In this document: one piece after another, positions 7,527-16,562 of the stretch
Numbering within the stretch: the stretch's first letter is position 1
Layout: each line of letters opens with the position of its first letter
Assembly (NCBI GenBank): GCA_027488375.1
Contig: JAIYBW010000003.1
Span: 248,001 to 312,000 of the forward strand
Length of the DNA stretch: 64,000 bases
Direction: 5' to 3'
DNA from: Pseudomonadota bacterium
GTDB lineage: Bacteria; Bdellovibrionota; Bacteriovoracia; Bacteriovoracales; Bacteriovoracaceae
The notes under the pieces: model-generated
Databases searched by the model: none
What the model was told of the DNA's origin: nothing
What the model saw: only the letters and a program-made list of their open reading frames with translations
Made by a program: the position numbers and the translations under genes

Positions 7527-8498
7527 ATGAAACTAATTTTTTTGTTAATTATTATTTCTAATTTTACTTTCGCGCATGAAAACTTAGTAAAAACAAAAGC
7601 AGATCATTTTGCCACGGGGAAATTTACGACCCAAAAATCTCACTCCTGGCCTTTTCCATTGTTATCAATTGGGCATAATATGCAATCTTATCAGGACTAC
7701 TCTGGGTCCCCTTATTGGCATGACGGTCTTGATATTAGGTCTCTTCCTGATCAAAATATATATGCTGCAGCTGGGGGCCAGGTTGTTAATATAGAAAATT
7801 ATGTTTCTGGGAATCACCTTTATTGGGAAGTTGCCATCCTGGATGATGAAGGTTTCGTCTGGAAATATCATCATGTTGCTAAAGAGAGCATTACAGAAGA
7901 GATTAAAAAAGCTTATTCCACGAGAGAAAAAGTTTCACCTGGAACACTAATTGGACAAGTGGTGAAATGGCCTGTCACAAGTTATGGTGAAGTTTATCAC
8001 CATCTCCATCTTCTGGTTGTTGGATCTGATGGACGTTATATAAATCCCTTTTTGATGATGGAGCCCCTTACAGATACTATTGCACCTACAATTTCAAGAA
8101 TTGGTCTTTCTAAAAATCATAAAGCTCTGGATGGAGTGACTGAAGTAAGAGGGAGCCATGGAATATTTGTTGAAACGAGTGATCTCGTTCTTCATCATAA
8201 GTTCATCTTACCTCCACACAAAATTTCTTATCGCCTCGATCAAGGACAAGAAAAAGAAGTTTGGACTTTTGTTTATCTTCCATCAGGTAAAAATGATGTC
8301 GATTATATAAGTGACTTTTACCTGAAAGGGACGTGTGGAGATTACTCCTGCAGAAAAATATTAATAAATCTCAATTTTTCTACGAACAAACCACGAGCGG
8401 AGTTCAACCTTACCCCTGGACAGCATAAGGTTGAAGTTATTGTGGAAGATGTCGTGGGTAATAAAGCTCTAAAAGAATTTACTTGGAATGTTCTTTAA
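7527..8498 (+). CDS. Exported M23-family (LytM-type) metallopeptidase
   Basis: 323 residues with signal peptide (cut after FAHA-like region near residue 17-20). M23 enzymes cut peptide cross-links in peptidoglycan with a Zn site of HxxxD plus HxH. Both are present: HDGLD (His65, Asp69) and HHLH (His159 and His161), with the glycine-rich AAAGGQVV strand between them, so it should be active. The C-terminal ~130 residues form an extra beta-rich domain without a known motif. In a predatory bacterium it could act on own or prey wall (inference). The 3' end overlaps the convergent 803-residue gene by 20 bp. Confidence 0.88.
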   Translation: MKLIFLLIIISNFTFAHENLVKTKADHFATGKFTTQKSHSWPFPLLSIGHNMQSYQDYSGSPYWHDGLDIRSLPDQNIYAAAGGQVVNIENYVSGNHLYWEVAILDDEGFVWKYHHVAKESITEEIKKAYSTREKVSPGTLIGQVVKWPVTSYGEVYHHLHLLVVGSDGRYINPFLMMEPLTDTIAPTISRIGLSKNHKALDGVTEVRGSHGIFVETSDLVLHHKFILPPHKISYRLDQGQEKEVWTFVYLPSGKNDVDYISDFYLKGTCGDYSCRKILINLNFSTNKPRAEFNLTPGQHKVEVIVEDVVGNKALKEFTWNVL

Positions 8499-10890
8499 CT
8501 TTATCGTTTTGAGAAACATTAAAAACTTTTAATAATGCTTCTCTTTTTCCAGGGCCTTCTTTCAATGTGACATTAAAATAGTGACTAATTGTCTTGAGAT
8601 AATCCTCTGGAAGTGATTTATCGTTACATTTTGCCTCATAGATCTTTTTTTCCTGATTATAGATCAGTAAGATCTCATGTTGATTAATGTGAATAATAAA
8701 TTTTTCACCTTCCTGAAGTTTCACGAGTTCATCAGATTTTGTAGAAAGTAGTTCCTTGAGTTTTTCTTTAAATAAACCAACCTTGCTCAAATCTTCTTCA
8801 CTTGCCTCTATGCCTATTTCGTTAATGCCAAGTTCATTTTTAGAAATTGATAAGCTTGGGACACTTTGTCTATCTACACTTGCCGGTGAGCGTTTGAGTT
8901 GAGCATCTTGTAGGGCCTTATTAAATGATTCAGAGATAGAGCGTTTATTGGACGCTGAAAGCTGATCTTTCGTCACAGGAGTTATTTTTGGCATGAAGGT
9001 AGATGTGCTTTCTGTCTTTGTTGGAGCTCCATCATAAATAGGAATGTTTTGAGACTCAGGAAATGAATGCGTTTCTTTCGTGGTCCTTGCGATATCCTGC
9101 CTCTTTTCTTGAGAATCATTTTTAATCTCTTGTTTAGTAGGTCTGTTTTTTAAGTAATTTAAAATCTTCTTTTGCTCATCCTCGTTTAAGGAACTGAAGG
9201 CAGGAGATTTTTGATTAAATTCTATCCCAGGCTTCGTTCCAGATTGTTCTGGTTTTAAACTTTCTGAAGCGCCATTTTCAAAGGCAGAATTAAGTATATG
9301 ATTTGTTGAATTTTGCGCCATTTGGGCGCCACCAACTGGACTTAATTTCATCGATTTTTGAATGGATGATGTTTCCTTATGAAAACCTGTAACATCCTTA
9401 GGTTGATGATGTTCAGTTTTAGGAGCACCAGGAAGTATCCCTTCATCCTTTAGAAGATTTACAGCATAGCTATCAACACCAAATTCGTTCTGTGGAAGAC
9501 CGGCACCAACTAAAGATCTGAGGATCTCATTGATATTTTGATCAGATGATTTTGCAAGTTCTTTGTAGCTTTTGTCATTTTTAGTTTTTTGAATATAAGA
9601 GAGCATAATACATTCTGAAACCTTACTTTCTTTGGCACATTTATTTGAATTTTGTGCCTCACAAATAGCATGACCATCATTTCCAATCGAACGGTTAAAA
9701 GCATCCGTTTTAAAGTTTTCTTTTGGAAGGCTTACGAGAGCTGGGTCATTATGTTTATTTAATTTTAAAAATTCATTGATACTTTCTGTTTTTGTGCCCT
9801 CAGTAATTGAATTCATTTCAGTACAATTGGCCTGGACATAACTTTCTAATTCTAGATTATTGAGATCAGTCAGTTTTTTCTTATTCACTAGACTCATCGC
9901 CAGTGAGTTATCAGCAATGAAAGAAAAGTTTGGAGTACAATAAATTTTTTCAAGGATCTCATTCGTATGCTTCACGACATTACTACATCTTTGGGCAATA
10001 TTTTTCGTAAATGTCTCTGCGGGGGCTTTACCATAAAGTTTTTCAATAATGGACTCATTTTTATCCGAAGGTGAAACTGAAGCTAAAAATTTTTTTAATT
10101 CGTCTGGATTCTGAATCAAAGATTTAAAGATTGGATGTGTAGAAAGTTTTCTCAATGGGCCAGAAAAATTACTGTTGTTTTCAGTTTTGAACATCTTCTC
10201 GATTTCTTCTTCGAGGTTGGATGATTTATTGAGTGAGAATTCTCTTAAATTTTCTATAAATTCAGAATCAAGTAAGGATTCATGATATCTCATTTGAGCA
10301 AATTGAATATCTTGCTCTCTGATGTCGTTGCATTTTAGTTCCCCAGTTCTTTTGAGAAGAGATTCTCCTTTGCTCGTCTTACCTGAAAGGATGTTGGCCA
10401 ACTCCGTTGCAACAGTGTTTTGAGATTTTTTAATCAATTTCTTTAAACCCTGCAGTTCTAACTTATGGTTCTCAGTTGATAAGCATGAAGGCTCAATTTT
10501 ATCCAACTGACAATCCATTCTGGCCTGAGCTGGGTCAATTGGAAGTTTAAAGGATGATCTGACCTTCATAAGATCTAATGTGATGAAACTTAATTCTTTT
10601 TCAACTTCAGCGAATAAAGTCTCACTTAGTTTTTGCTTCTTTTGAAGCTTGCCTTCTTCCGATTTTTGGATCGGTTCTAGAAAAGGGTTATGACATTTTT
10701 TACAGAATTTTTTTATTTTCTTTTGAGTCGCAAGTTCCATTTGAATATCATCATTTGTCATTTCAGGAGAAAAGCATTTTTTATCCATGAGCTCCATAAT
10801 GGGCTGCCCATCTAAGGGGAGTGGGGCGGAACATTCTTCACTCCATGCATGAAATGATATTAAGAGAGCTGGTATTAAGAGCTTAATCAT
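8479..10890 (-). CDS. Large exported helical protein, unknown family
   Basis: 803 residues with a signal peptide (cleavage near WSEE). The rest is mostly Lys/Glu/Ser-rich predicted helix, with a CKKC pair near residue 50 (KKFCKKCHNPF) and a second Cys pair at 302 and 318 (QRC...YCTPNF). The region around residues 480-680 is Ser/Pro/Gln-rich and probably disordered; the last ~110 residues look folded again. The segment around Cys302-Cys318 resembles the region around Cys182-Cys197 of the exported protein at 59804-61768, suggesting paralogy. Its start overlaps the stop of the upstream 207-residue gene (ATGA), so the two are translationally coupled. Function unknown. Confidence 0.78.
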   Translation of the reverse strand: MIKLLIPALLISFHAWSEECSAPLPLDGQPIMELMDKKCFSPEMTNDDIQMELATQKKIKKFCKKCHNPFLEPIQKSEEGKLQKKQKLSETLFAEVEKELSFITLDLMKVRSSFKLPIDPAQARMDCQLDKIEPSCLSTENHKLELQGLKKLIKKSQNTVATELANILSGKTSKGESLLKRTGELKCNDIREQDIQFAQMRYHESLLDSEFIENLREFSLNKSSNLEEEIEKMFKTENNSNFSGPLRKLSTHPIFKSLIQNPDELKKFLASVSPSDKNESIIEKLYGKAPAETFTKNIAQRCSNVVKHTNEILEKIYCTPNFSFIADNSLAMSLVNKKKLTDLNNLELESYVQANCTEMNSITEGTKTESINEFLKLNKHNDPALVSLPKENFKTDAFNRSIGNDGHAICEAQNSNKCAKESKVSECIMLSYIQKTKNDKSYKELAKSSDQNINEILRSLVGAGLPQNEFGVDSYAVNLLKDEGILPGAPKTEHHQPKDVTGFHKETSSIQKSMKLSPVGGAQMAQNSTNHILNSAFENGASESLKPEQSGTKPGIEFNQKSPAFSSLNEDEQKKILNYLKNRPTKQEIKNDSQEKRQDIARTTKETHSFPESQNIPIYDGAPTKTESTSTFMPKITPVTKDQLSASNKRSISESFNKALQDAQLKRSPASVDRQSVPSLSISKNELGINEIGIEASEEDLSKVGLFKEKLKELLSTKSDELVKLQEGEKFIIHINQHEILLIYNQEKKIYEAKCNDKSLPEDYLKTISHYFNVTLKEGPGKREALLKVFNVSQNDKVKEHSK

Positions 10891-11510
10891 AAATCCTTTG
10901 AGTGCTTAGCACCTTGGGCTTCAAGAAGTCGGTATAGATTTTCGTATTCTTTAATTTTCGCACTCACGTCGACAGTAGACTTTTTGTAGGTTTGAATCTC
11001 TTCGTTGATGTAATCCATAATAGTTTTTCCATCTGAAGGATCTTTAAAATTCATATCCAGCTTATAATTTTTTACAGCATCTAAAATAAAAATACTAAAC
11101 CCTGTGTCTAAGCTTAATTTGGTGATATTCCCACGAGGGACTTTGACACCTGGATAGTCGCAAGAGAAAGAAGTCCTATATTTAGTCCACATGGATTGAA
11201 TTTTCTTTCTGGCCTCATCTAAATTTTCATCACCCTCTTGAGCACAAGACATTTTCCACAGAGTTTCTTGATAGCTATAACTAAGGTCACTTTCGTCTGT
11301 GGCCTCTTTTTTTGTATAGATTTGATCACAAATGAGTTCAAATTGCTTAGATGAAGGAGCAGGGCACTCCTGTGATGATAAAGCGACTTTTTGAATGTCC
11401 TTGAGATTGCTTTCAAGTTTAGTGGAATGACAATTCATTTCACTTGAAACAACTCCTCTAGAGATGATTAAACCCATCGCGAGAGACAAAATTACTTTTG
11501 TTCTTTTCAT
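10887..11510 (-). CDS. Exported Cys-containing protein, partner of the 803-residue gene
   Basis: 207 residues with a signal peptide (IISRGVVSS-E) and a good SD (GGAGAG). The mature part is helical with scattered Cys (NCHSTK, QECPAP, FELICDQ, MSCAQE, FSCDYPG), likely paired as disulfides in the periplasm. No family recognised. Coupled by a 4-bp overlap to the downstream 803-residue protein, so the two probably act together. Confidence 0.75.
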   Translation of the reverse strand: MKRTKVILSLAMGLIISRGVVSSEMNCHSTKLESNLKDIQKVALSSQECPAPSSKQFELICDQIYTKKEATDESDLSYSYQETLWKMSCAQEGDENLDEARKKIQSMWTKYRTSFSCDYPGVKVPRGNITKLSLDTGFSIFILDAVKNYKLDMNFKDPSDGKTIMDYINEEIQTYKKSTVDVSAKIKEYENLYRLLEAQGAKHSKDL

Positions 11511-11609
11511 AACTCTCCATTGCTTAGATGAACGTCTTAACGGCGAGTTATAGGGCTTACTTGAGCAGATTTATTGAGGCAAAGATGGGGCAAGTGTTTG
11601 TTTTTATTA

Positions 11610-11648
11610 AGTGCCTCCTAGAGATAAAAAATCATCTTTTGAGGCACT
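11610..11648 (-). terminator. Hairpin downstream of the symporter gene
   Basis: AGTGCCTC (11610-11617) pairs with GAGGCACT (11641-11648), with AGAT/ATCT pairing possible inside the loop. It lies just past the symporter stop on its strand but lacks a U tract, so it may be a weak or Rho-assisted terminator. Confidence 0.35.
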
Positions 11649-11661
11649 TCAATAAGGGAAA

Positions 11662-12942
11662 CTAAGTTAAAACTTCAGGGAGGGGCGACTTTTTATCATC
11701 AACGAGAGCGGCAATAACGAGGTCCCCACTGACGTTAAGAGTTGTCCGGCACATATCCAGAAAACGATCGACTCCCAATATCAGGGCAATTCCTTCTGCA
11801 GGTATTCCAACGCCATTCATAATAATCATGATCAGAGGTAGTGAACCTCCAGGTACTCCGGCCGTTCCAATCCCTGCGATGATACACATAAGTACAACTT
11901 GCAATTGTTGAGTTGTAGAAAGATCAACTCCAAAAACTTGCGCAAGAAAAAGCACTGTTACACCTTCAAATAAAGCTGTGCCATTTTGATTCGCTGTGGC
12001 CCCTACTGTTAATACAAATCGAGAGACAGCTGGTGTTAGACCGAGTTTTGTTTCGGCCGTTTCAATTGATTTGGGAAGACAGGCATTTGATGATGAAGTT
12101 GAAAATGCATAGAGCATGACATCTTTTGTATCAGAGAAAAATTTAAGAGGGGATCGTTTGGCCACAAATTTAAGTAGGGCCGAGTAGACAATAAATTGCT
12201 GAATGAGAAGACCTAGAACAACAACTGCTGAAAAATAGAAAAGGGATTCAAAAATACTCAGTCCGAAACGAAAAGCCGTGTTAAACACAATAGCAAAAAC
12301 CGCGACTGGAGCAATCTTCATGGCAAGCTCTACAATCTTGAGAGAGGCATTAAAAATTTCCTCAAAGATGGCCATAATTCGAAGTTCAACTTTCTCCTCA
12401 GAATTTTTCTGATAGAGGTAGAATGCAAAACCAAAAAATAGAGCGCAAAACATAAGGGCGAGCATTTCCCCTTCGAGAGCCTTAACTGCTGCTTCAAGTG
12501 GATTTTTTGGGATAACTTCAACTAAGGCTTGAGCAAATGATTTCGAGCTTTTTGCATTTTGAGTAATTGTTTCGATATTAGATTTAGTTGTCTCAAAAAG
12601 TGACGTATCAACTTTAAAACCTTTTCCAGGTTGAAAGAAATTGACGAGACCAATTCCTATGAGAACTGAGAAAGTAGAAGCGATGACAGTATAAAGGAGT
12701 GTCTTGGATGCAACCTTACCAACACCCTGATGCTTGGCCAGATCGTAAACACCTAAGACGAGTGCCGAGAAAACCATGGGTACAACAATCATAAAGAGAA
12801 GACGCAGAAAGATTTGACCCACTGGAACCATGAGAAGCTCATTTATCTTTTGTACCCAGACAACATCTTGATAAGGATGAACTAGCGTTCCTAAAACAAT
12901 CCCAGCAATCAGACCTATGACCAATTTATAGTGGTTTTTCAT
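11662..12942 (-). CDS. Dicarboxylate/glutamate:cation symporter (DAACS family)
   Basis: 426 residues from the ATG at 12942 (SD GGAG); an in-frame TTG five codons upstream is less likely. Inner-membrane transporter of the GltP/DctA fold. All landmarks are present: TSSSNACLP in the HP1 hairpin, GATANQNGTA in TM7, AGVPGGSLP in HP2 and DRFLDMCRTTLNVSGD in TM8, where the Asp/Arg/Asn residues bind substrate. GATANQNG replaces the commoner GATxNMDG. The substrate (C4-dicarboxylate, Glu, Asp or neutral amino acid) is not decidable by eye. Monocistronic. Confidence 0.92.
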   Translation of the reverse strand: MKNHYKLVIGLIAGIVLGTLVHPYQDVVWVQKINELLMVPVGQIFLRLLFMIVVPMVFSALVLGVYDLAKHQGVGKVASKTLLYTVIASTFSVLIGIGLVNFFQPGKGFKVDTSLFETTKSNIETITQNAKSSKSFAQALVEVIPKNPLEAAVKALEGEMLALMFCALFFGFAFYLYQKNSEEKVELRIMAIFEEIFNASLKIVELAMKIAPVAVFAIVFNTAFRFGLSIFESLFYFSAVVVLGLLIQQFIVYSALLKFVAKRSPLKFFSDTKDVMLYAFSTSSSNACLPKSIETAETKLGLTPAVSRFVLTVGATANQNGTALFEGVTVLFLAQVFGVDLSTTQQLQVVLMCIIAGIGTAGVPGGSLPLIMIIMNGVGIPAEGIALILGVDRFLDMCRTTLNVSGDLVIAALVDDKKSPLPEVLT

Positions 12943-13043
12943 TTCGACTCCGTTCAAAGATGATTCTTCTATTTTAGGGCCTTTTCATGAAAATAAGAAA
13001 AGTATTTAGGGTGGTCTAACTAGAAATTGTTTATGGCTCAGAT

Positions 13044-13080
13044 AAAAAAAATGGCCCGTGAAGTTGAACTCCAGGGCCAT
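13044..13080 (-). terminator. Intrinsic terminator of the 38-residue basic protein gene
   Basis: On the minus strand, ATGGCCC (13080-13074) pairs with GGGCCAT (13057-13051), followed by a run of seven or more T. Confidence 0.8.
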
Positions 13081-13097
13081 GGCAGAAAAATCTAAAA

Positions 13098-13214
13098 TTA
13101 CTTTTTCTTGCTAGCTTTGCCAGCAGCAATTTTTTCTTTAATTTTTGCTTTTTTCTTCGCTTGTCCTTTGCGGCGTAGCATTTTGACAGCTTTGCTTTTA
13201 CGACCAAAACCCAT
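13098..13214 (-). CDS. 38-residue Lys/Arg-rich small protein
   Basis: Frame ATG...TAA coding MGFGRKSKAVKMLRRKGQ and ending in KASKKK, with 17 Lys/Arg out of 38. The SD (AAGGATGG) and the strong terminator directly downstream show a dedicated transcription unit. Such tiny basic proteins are expected to bind nucleic acid or ribosomes; I cannot name the family. A similar 40-residue protein is at 53259-53381. Confidence 0.7.
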   Translation of the reverse strand: MGFGRKSKAVKMLRRKGQAKKKAKIKEKIAAGKASKKK

Positions 13215-13320
13215 AATCCATCCTTGTTGCTATAGTTTTTTCAATTGTAAAGATTTGGAGACTGAATGACAATGGGGTGGCCTATATTGAATGTTTTATT
13301 TATTAAATGTGGAGTTTGAC

Positions 13321-13899
13321 ATGAAATCACTACTGCTTATTTCTTTAATTTTTATTTCTTTTTCTTCTGAGGCCAGTAAGCAACTCTGCACTTTTGATAT
13401 TAAAAAAGAATCAGGAGTATTAAGTTGGACTGCTTTTAAAACTCCTAAAAAAGTAGGGGTGAAAGCCAAATTTTCTGATTTTAAACTGACTGCCACTCAA
13501 GCTGCTTCTATCCCGGCACTTCTTGAGTCAGCAAGCATTGACGTTAATTCTCAGTCTGTTGATTCTGGAGATAAAGGTCGTGATGTAAAAATTATGACTT
13601 TTTTCTTTAAGAAAATGGCCAAAGGAACCAAAATTAAAGGTAAGGTGACTCAAGTTAATGCTGATAAAGCACAAGTTGAGTTTACGATGAATGGGGTGAC
13701 TAAATTAGTTGAGATGAAATTTTCTTATGATGAAAAAAACTCAATTCTATCTCTTTTAGGTAAAATGGATGTTTTAGAGTTTGGATTAAAAAATAGTTTA
13801 TCGGCCATCACAAAAGCCTGTTATGAAAAGCACGAAGGAGTGACTTGGCCTGATGTTGAATTAGAATTTATTGTTTCTCTGAATAAATCTTGTCGCTAA
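13321..13899 (+). CDS. Exported YceI-like protein
   Basis: 192 residues from the ATG at 13321 (GGAG SD upstream); a preceding in-frame ATG at 13291 would put ten residues before the signal peptide. The signal peptide is clear (LLLISLIFISFSSEAS). The mature domain matches the YceI lipocalin-like barrel that holds an isoprenoid-type lipid: SGVLSWTAFKTPKK.GVKAKFSDF, the central TFFFKKM, then KVTQVNADKAQVEFTMNGVTK. Two Cys at the ends (LCTFD, CYEKH) may pair. Physiological role unknown. A bidirectional terminator follows. Confidence 0.82.
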   Translation: MKSLLLISLIFISFSSEASKQLCTFDIKKESGVLSWTAFKTPKKVGVKAKFSDFKLTATQAASIPALLESASIDVNSQSVDSGDKGRDVKIMTFFFKKMAKGTKIKGKVTQVNADKAQVEFTMNGVTKLVEMKFSYDEKNSILSLLGKMDVLEFGLKNSLSAITKACYEKHEGVTWPDVELEFIVSLNKSCR

Positions 13900-13908
13900 T
13901 TTATGCTT

Positions 13909-13940
13909 AAGGGAGCAGGTTTAAACTTGCTCCCTTTTGA
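13909..13940. terminator. Bidirectional terminator between convergent genes
   Basis: AAGGGAGCA (13909-13917) pairs with TGCTCCCTT (13928-13936), with GTTT/AAAC pairing inside. T-rich on the plus strand and A-rich on the left, so it can serve both genes; it overlaps the last codons of the minus-strand glycosyltransferase-like gene. Confidence 0.75.
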
Positions 13941-14985
13941 ATTTATAAATCAAAAATTTAACTAAACCTATAACCCAAAAACCACTCCCGACTGGATGCA
14001 GAACAACTGATGTCCACGACTCCTGAAAAACAATTTTAGTAAAAAATCTAAAAAGCACTAAAAGAAAGAAACTGGCGATGGCCCAGAAAGGGTGAGTGAT
14101 CAGACAAAGGACTGGAAACGACCAGACAAAGACTGATGCTGCAAAAATCCAAAAAGTAGATTTATTTTTTTTATTCCACATCATTTGCCATGTTTGAGCA
14201 ATTTCTTCAAGGGCCATATCCAGAGTTTTAGAGTGGAATCTCTTGAGAAATTTTTCACCAAAGGCTATTTGGAAACGAATTTCTTGTTCCTGCATTTCAA
14301 GAGCAGCAGCGTCTTTCCAAGAAGTGATACCCATCGATTTAAAGTCAATAGATCGAAAAAGTTTTAAATCTAAACATAACAGACCATCTGAAGTTCCAAA
14401 GAGATTTTGGGAGAAATGTTTTCTCCATTTTTTTATTCCAAACAATGAAATAAAGGTAAGAGTCGGATTAAGACTAAAAATGGCTTCACTTAAGATTGAG
14501 ACTTGTGCCGTTTGAGGAATAGTATAAATCGGAATTTGTTTTTCACTGATAAAACTTCCAAGGCTTATAAGCGCCTCAGGCCCAGGTATGGTTTGTGGGT
14601 CTGTAATCATAATAACAGATGAGTCGATAGATGAAGAAATTTGATCAATCATCCAAGAGCATGATTCTGTCTCATTCGGTCTTTGGGTGAAGTGATGAAT
14701 TTTTATCCAAGGATAAGTTGATGAGAGTTTTTTCCATTGATCTAGGTCTGGCTGAACGCCATCAAAAAGAAAATGAATTTTTAGCTGTCCATTAAAGGGT
14801 GTGAATGAATCAATCGCGTCTAACCAACGCTCAAAAACAATACTCTGATTTGCACCAACAGGAATAACTAATTCAAGAGGACCATGAAAGGAACTTGTTT
14901 TATTAAGTTGTATGCCAAATAGTGCGTTCTTTACGAGGGTGTAAATCATTAGAGATGTAAAGCCAAGGGCGAGAAGACCTAACAT
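13921..14985 (-). CDS. Membrane-bound GT2-like glycosyltransferase (divergent)
   Basis: 354 residues. One N-terminal TM, a soluble domain of ~240 residues, and about three TM helices near the C-terminus (WIFAASVFVWSFPVL onward), the usual build of membrane GT2 enzymes. The soluble part has LELVIPVGANQS (nucleotide-binding strand), FLFDGV, IMITDPQTIPG in the DxD position, and TSDGLLCLD. The canonical DxD is not clear (TDPQ), so activity or donor use is uncertain. It could be an HpnI-like or CrtQ-like lipid glycosyltransferase, but that is a guess. No neighbouring envelope-sugar genes. Confidence 0.6.
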   Translation of the reverse strand: MLGLLALGFTSLMIYTLVKNALFGIQLNKTSSFHGPLELVIPVGANQSIVFERWLDAIDSFTPFNGQLKIHFLFDGVQPDLDQWKKLSSTYPWIKIHHFTQRPNETESCSWMIDQISSSIDSSVIMITDPQTIPGPEALISLGSFISEKQIPIYTIPQTAQVSILSEAIFSLNPTLTFISLFGIKKWRKHFSQNLFGTSDGLLCLDLKLFRSIDFKSMGITSWKDAAALEMQEQEIRFQIAFGEKFLKRFHSKTLDMALEEIAQTWQMMWNKKNKSTFWIFAASVFVWSFPVLCLITHPFWAIASFFLLVLFRFFTKIVFQESWTSVVLHPVGSGFWVIGLVKFLIYKFKREQV

Positions 14986-15024
14986 GTGATCGCCTTTTCA
15001 AAGAGATTTATATAAGATTATTTT

Positions 15025-15567
15025 ATGAATAAACGTCAATATATGCAAAAGAGTTTTGAGAGGCAGCGTCTTCTTAATAAAATGATGTCAAAACCAGGCC
15101 CCTTTCCTTTTGTCCTCATTTTGGATCACCTCAAAATTGATTTTAACATAGGAAAAATTATTCGCTCGGCTGAAGCTCTCGGGGCCCAAGCCGTTGATGT
15201 GGTTGGAACAAGCTTTTTTGACCCATTACCTGCAAAAGGCTGCTTAAAAAGAGTTCCATGGACGATGAGAAAATCATTTTTCGAAAGTTATGACTATTTT
15301 AAATCTAAAGGATTCACTTTTTACGCTCTTGATTCAGAGGCTTCTGAATCAATTCATGAAGTTGTGATGCCTGATAACTCAGTTTTTATTTTGGGCCATG
15401 AAGGATTTGGGGTTACGTTTAAAAAAGAGGACTACCCGGATATTAAGTGGGTCAAGATTCCCCAGTTCGGATTAGTCGAAAGTCTGAATGTCTCAGTTGC
15501 TGCATCTATTGTGATGTATGAGTTTGCAAGAAGCAGAAACTTTATTCCTCCAAAAGAGAGCCCTTAA
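15025..15567 (+). CDS. SpoU/TrmH-family RNA 2'-O-methyltransferase
   Basis: 180 residues, a bare SPOUT domain. Motif 1 is NIGKIIRSAEALGA, motif 2 ILGHEGFGV and motif 3 VESLNVSVAASIVMYE, all intact, including the Arg and Asn used in the trefoil-knot active site. The N-terminal ~30 residues are basic and may bind RNA. The family methylates ribose 2'-OH in tRNA or rRNA; the target site is unknown. No SD is visible; a TATAAG lies 8 nt before the ATG, so the mRNA may have a very short leader. The 3' end overlaps ctaA by 26 bp. Confidence 0.88.
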   Translation: MNKRQYMQKSFERQRLLNKMMSKPGPFPFVLILDHLKIDFNIGKIIRSAEALGAQAVDVVGTSFFDPLPAKGCLKRVPWTMRKSFFESYDYFKSKGFTFYALDSEASESIHEVVMPDNSVFILGHEGFGVTFKKEDYPDIKWVKIPQFGLVESLNVSVAASIVMYEFARSRNFIPPKESP

Positions 15568-16495
15568 GGTGAAGAACTAATCCATAAATAAGACCAACAC
15601 TCAAAACTCCAAAAAAGAGATGGGGAGGTTGGGCCGAAGCAGGAAACTGGAAATAGTTCAAAATAACTCCAGAGAAAATATTGGCCAGTACGCAAAAAAA
15701 GCTCATGAGAGTGAGGAAAAAAGCATGGCGGTTGTATCTTGAGCGATGAAAATAAATGAGGAGATAGAGGAATACTGCCACAATCAATAGAGAAAAAGAT
15801 CTGTGGATGTAGAAAAACCAACCAAGTTGAGAAATGACCGTGTCTTGAGTCGCACTTTGCGTGTCCCGTAGAAGGTAATCAACTTGTTGTCTGACTTGAG
15901 TTCCCATCAGGATTTGAGAGAAGAGAAGCGTGACTAATAATTTTGATATTCCAATGGCCTTAGAGTCTATTTGAGGGACAATTGCAGTGTCTTGGAGATC
16001 TTCACAATATTTGCTTAGGTAGAGAAGCCCAAATAAAAGCAATATGGCCAGAAACATATGAACAGTTATGATGTAAGGCTTGAGATGGGTTGATACAACC
16101 AATGCACCAACTCCACCTTGGATGAGTATAATAAAAAGTAGTCCACCACAAAACCATGGAAGATTTCTTTCTGTGTATTTGAAACTAAAAGACTTAATAA
16201 ATAGTGACACTATTCCAAGGCCTAGAAAAACACCAAGTAATCTGTTGATGTATTCAGTCCAGGTTTTAAAGGGGTCAAAGTCTGCGATAGTTTTCCCAGC
16301 AATCTTGTAGACTTCTTTATAGTTGTCAGGGAGTTCATGAATATCCATAGGTGGAATCCACTGGCCGAAACATCTAGGCCAGTCAGGGCAACCTAAACCT
16401 GAGCCCGTACCTCGCACGATGGCCCCGGCCAAAATGACCAGATATGTTCCTATGATACAAAGGCTAACTAGACGTTGAAAACTTCTCATAGACAT
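15542..16495 (-). CDS. ctaA: Heme A synthase
   Basis: 317 residues with eight predicted TM helices. Converts heme O to heme A by oxidising the C8 methyl, supplying the aa3 oxidase encoded at 25-32 kb. The diagnostic loop VRGTGSGLGCPDWPRCFG with its Cys pair is present near residue 29-44, as are the haem-ligand histidines in TVHMFL, YIHRSFS and PPHLFFG. Separated from the oxidase operon by about 9 kb. Convergent overlap of 26 bp with the SpoU gene. Confidence 0.93.
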   Translation of the reverse strand: MSMRSFQRLVSLCIIGTYLVILAGAIVRGTGSGLGCPDWPRCFGQWIPPMDIHELPDNYKEVYKIAGKTIADFDPFKTWTEYINRLLGVFLGLGIVSLFIKSFSFKYTERNLPWFCGGLLFIILIQGGVGALVVSTHLKPYIITVHMFLAILLLFGLLYLSKYCEDLQDTAIVPQIDSKAIGISKLLVTLLFSQILMGTQVRQQVDYLLRDTQSATQDTVISQLGWFFYIHRSFSLLIVAVFLYLLIYFHRSRYNRHAFFLTLMSFFCVLANIFSGVILNYFQFPASAQPPHLFFGVLSVGLIYGLVLHLKGSLLEE

Positions 16496-16562
16496 AGAGT
16501 AACATGATCATTTTGCTTTTTCACCCATAAGATGATGAAATATTACTATCAAAGGATGATTA

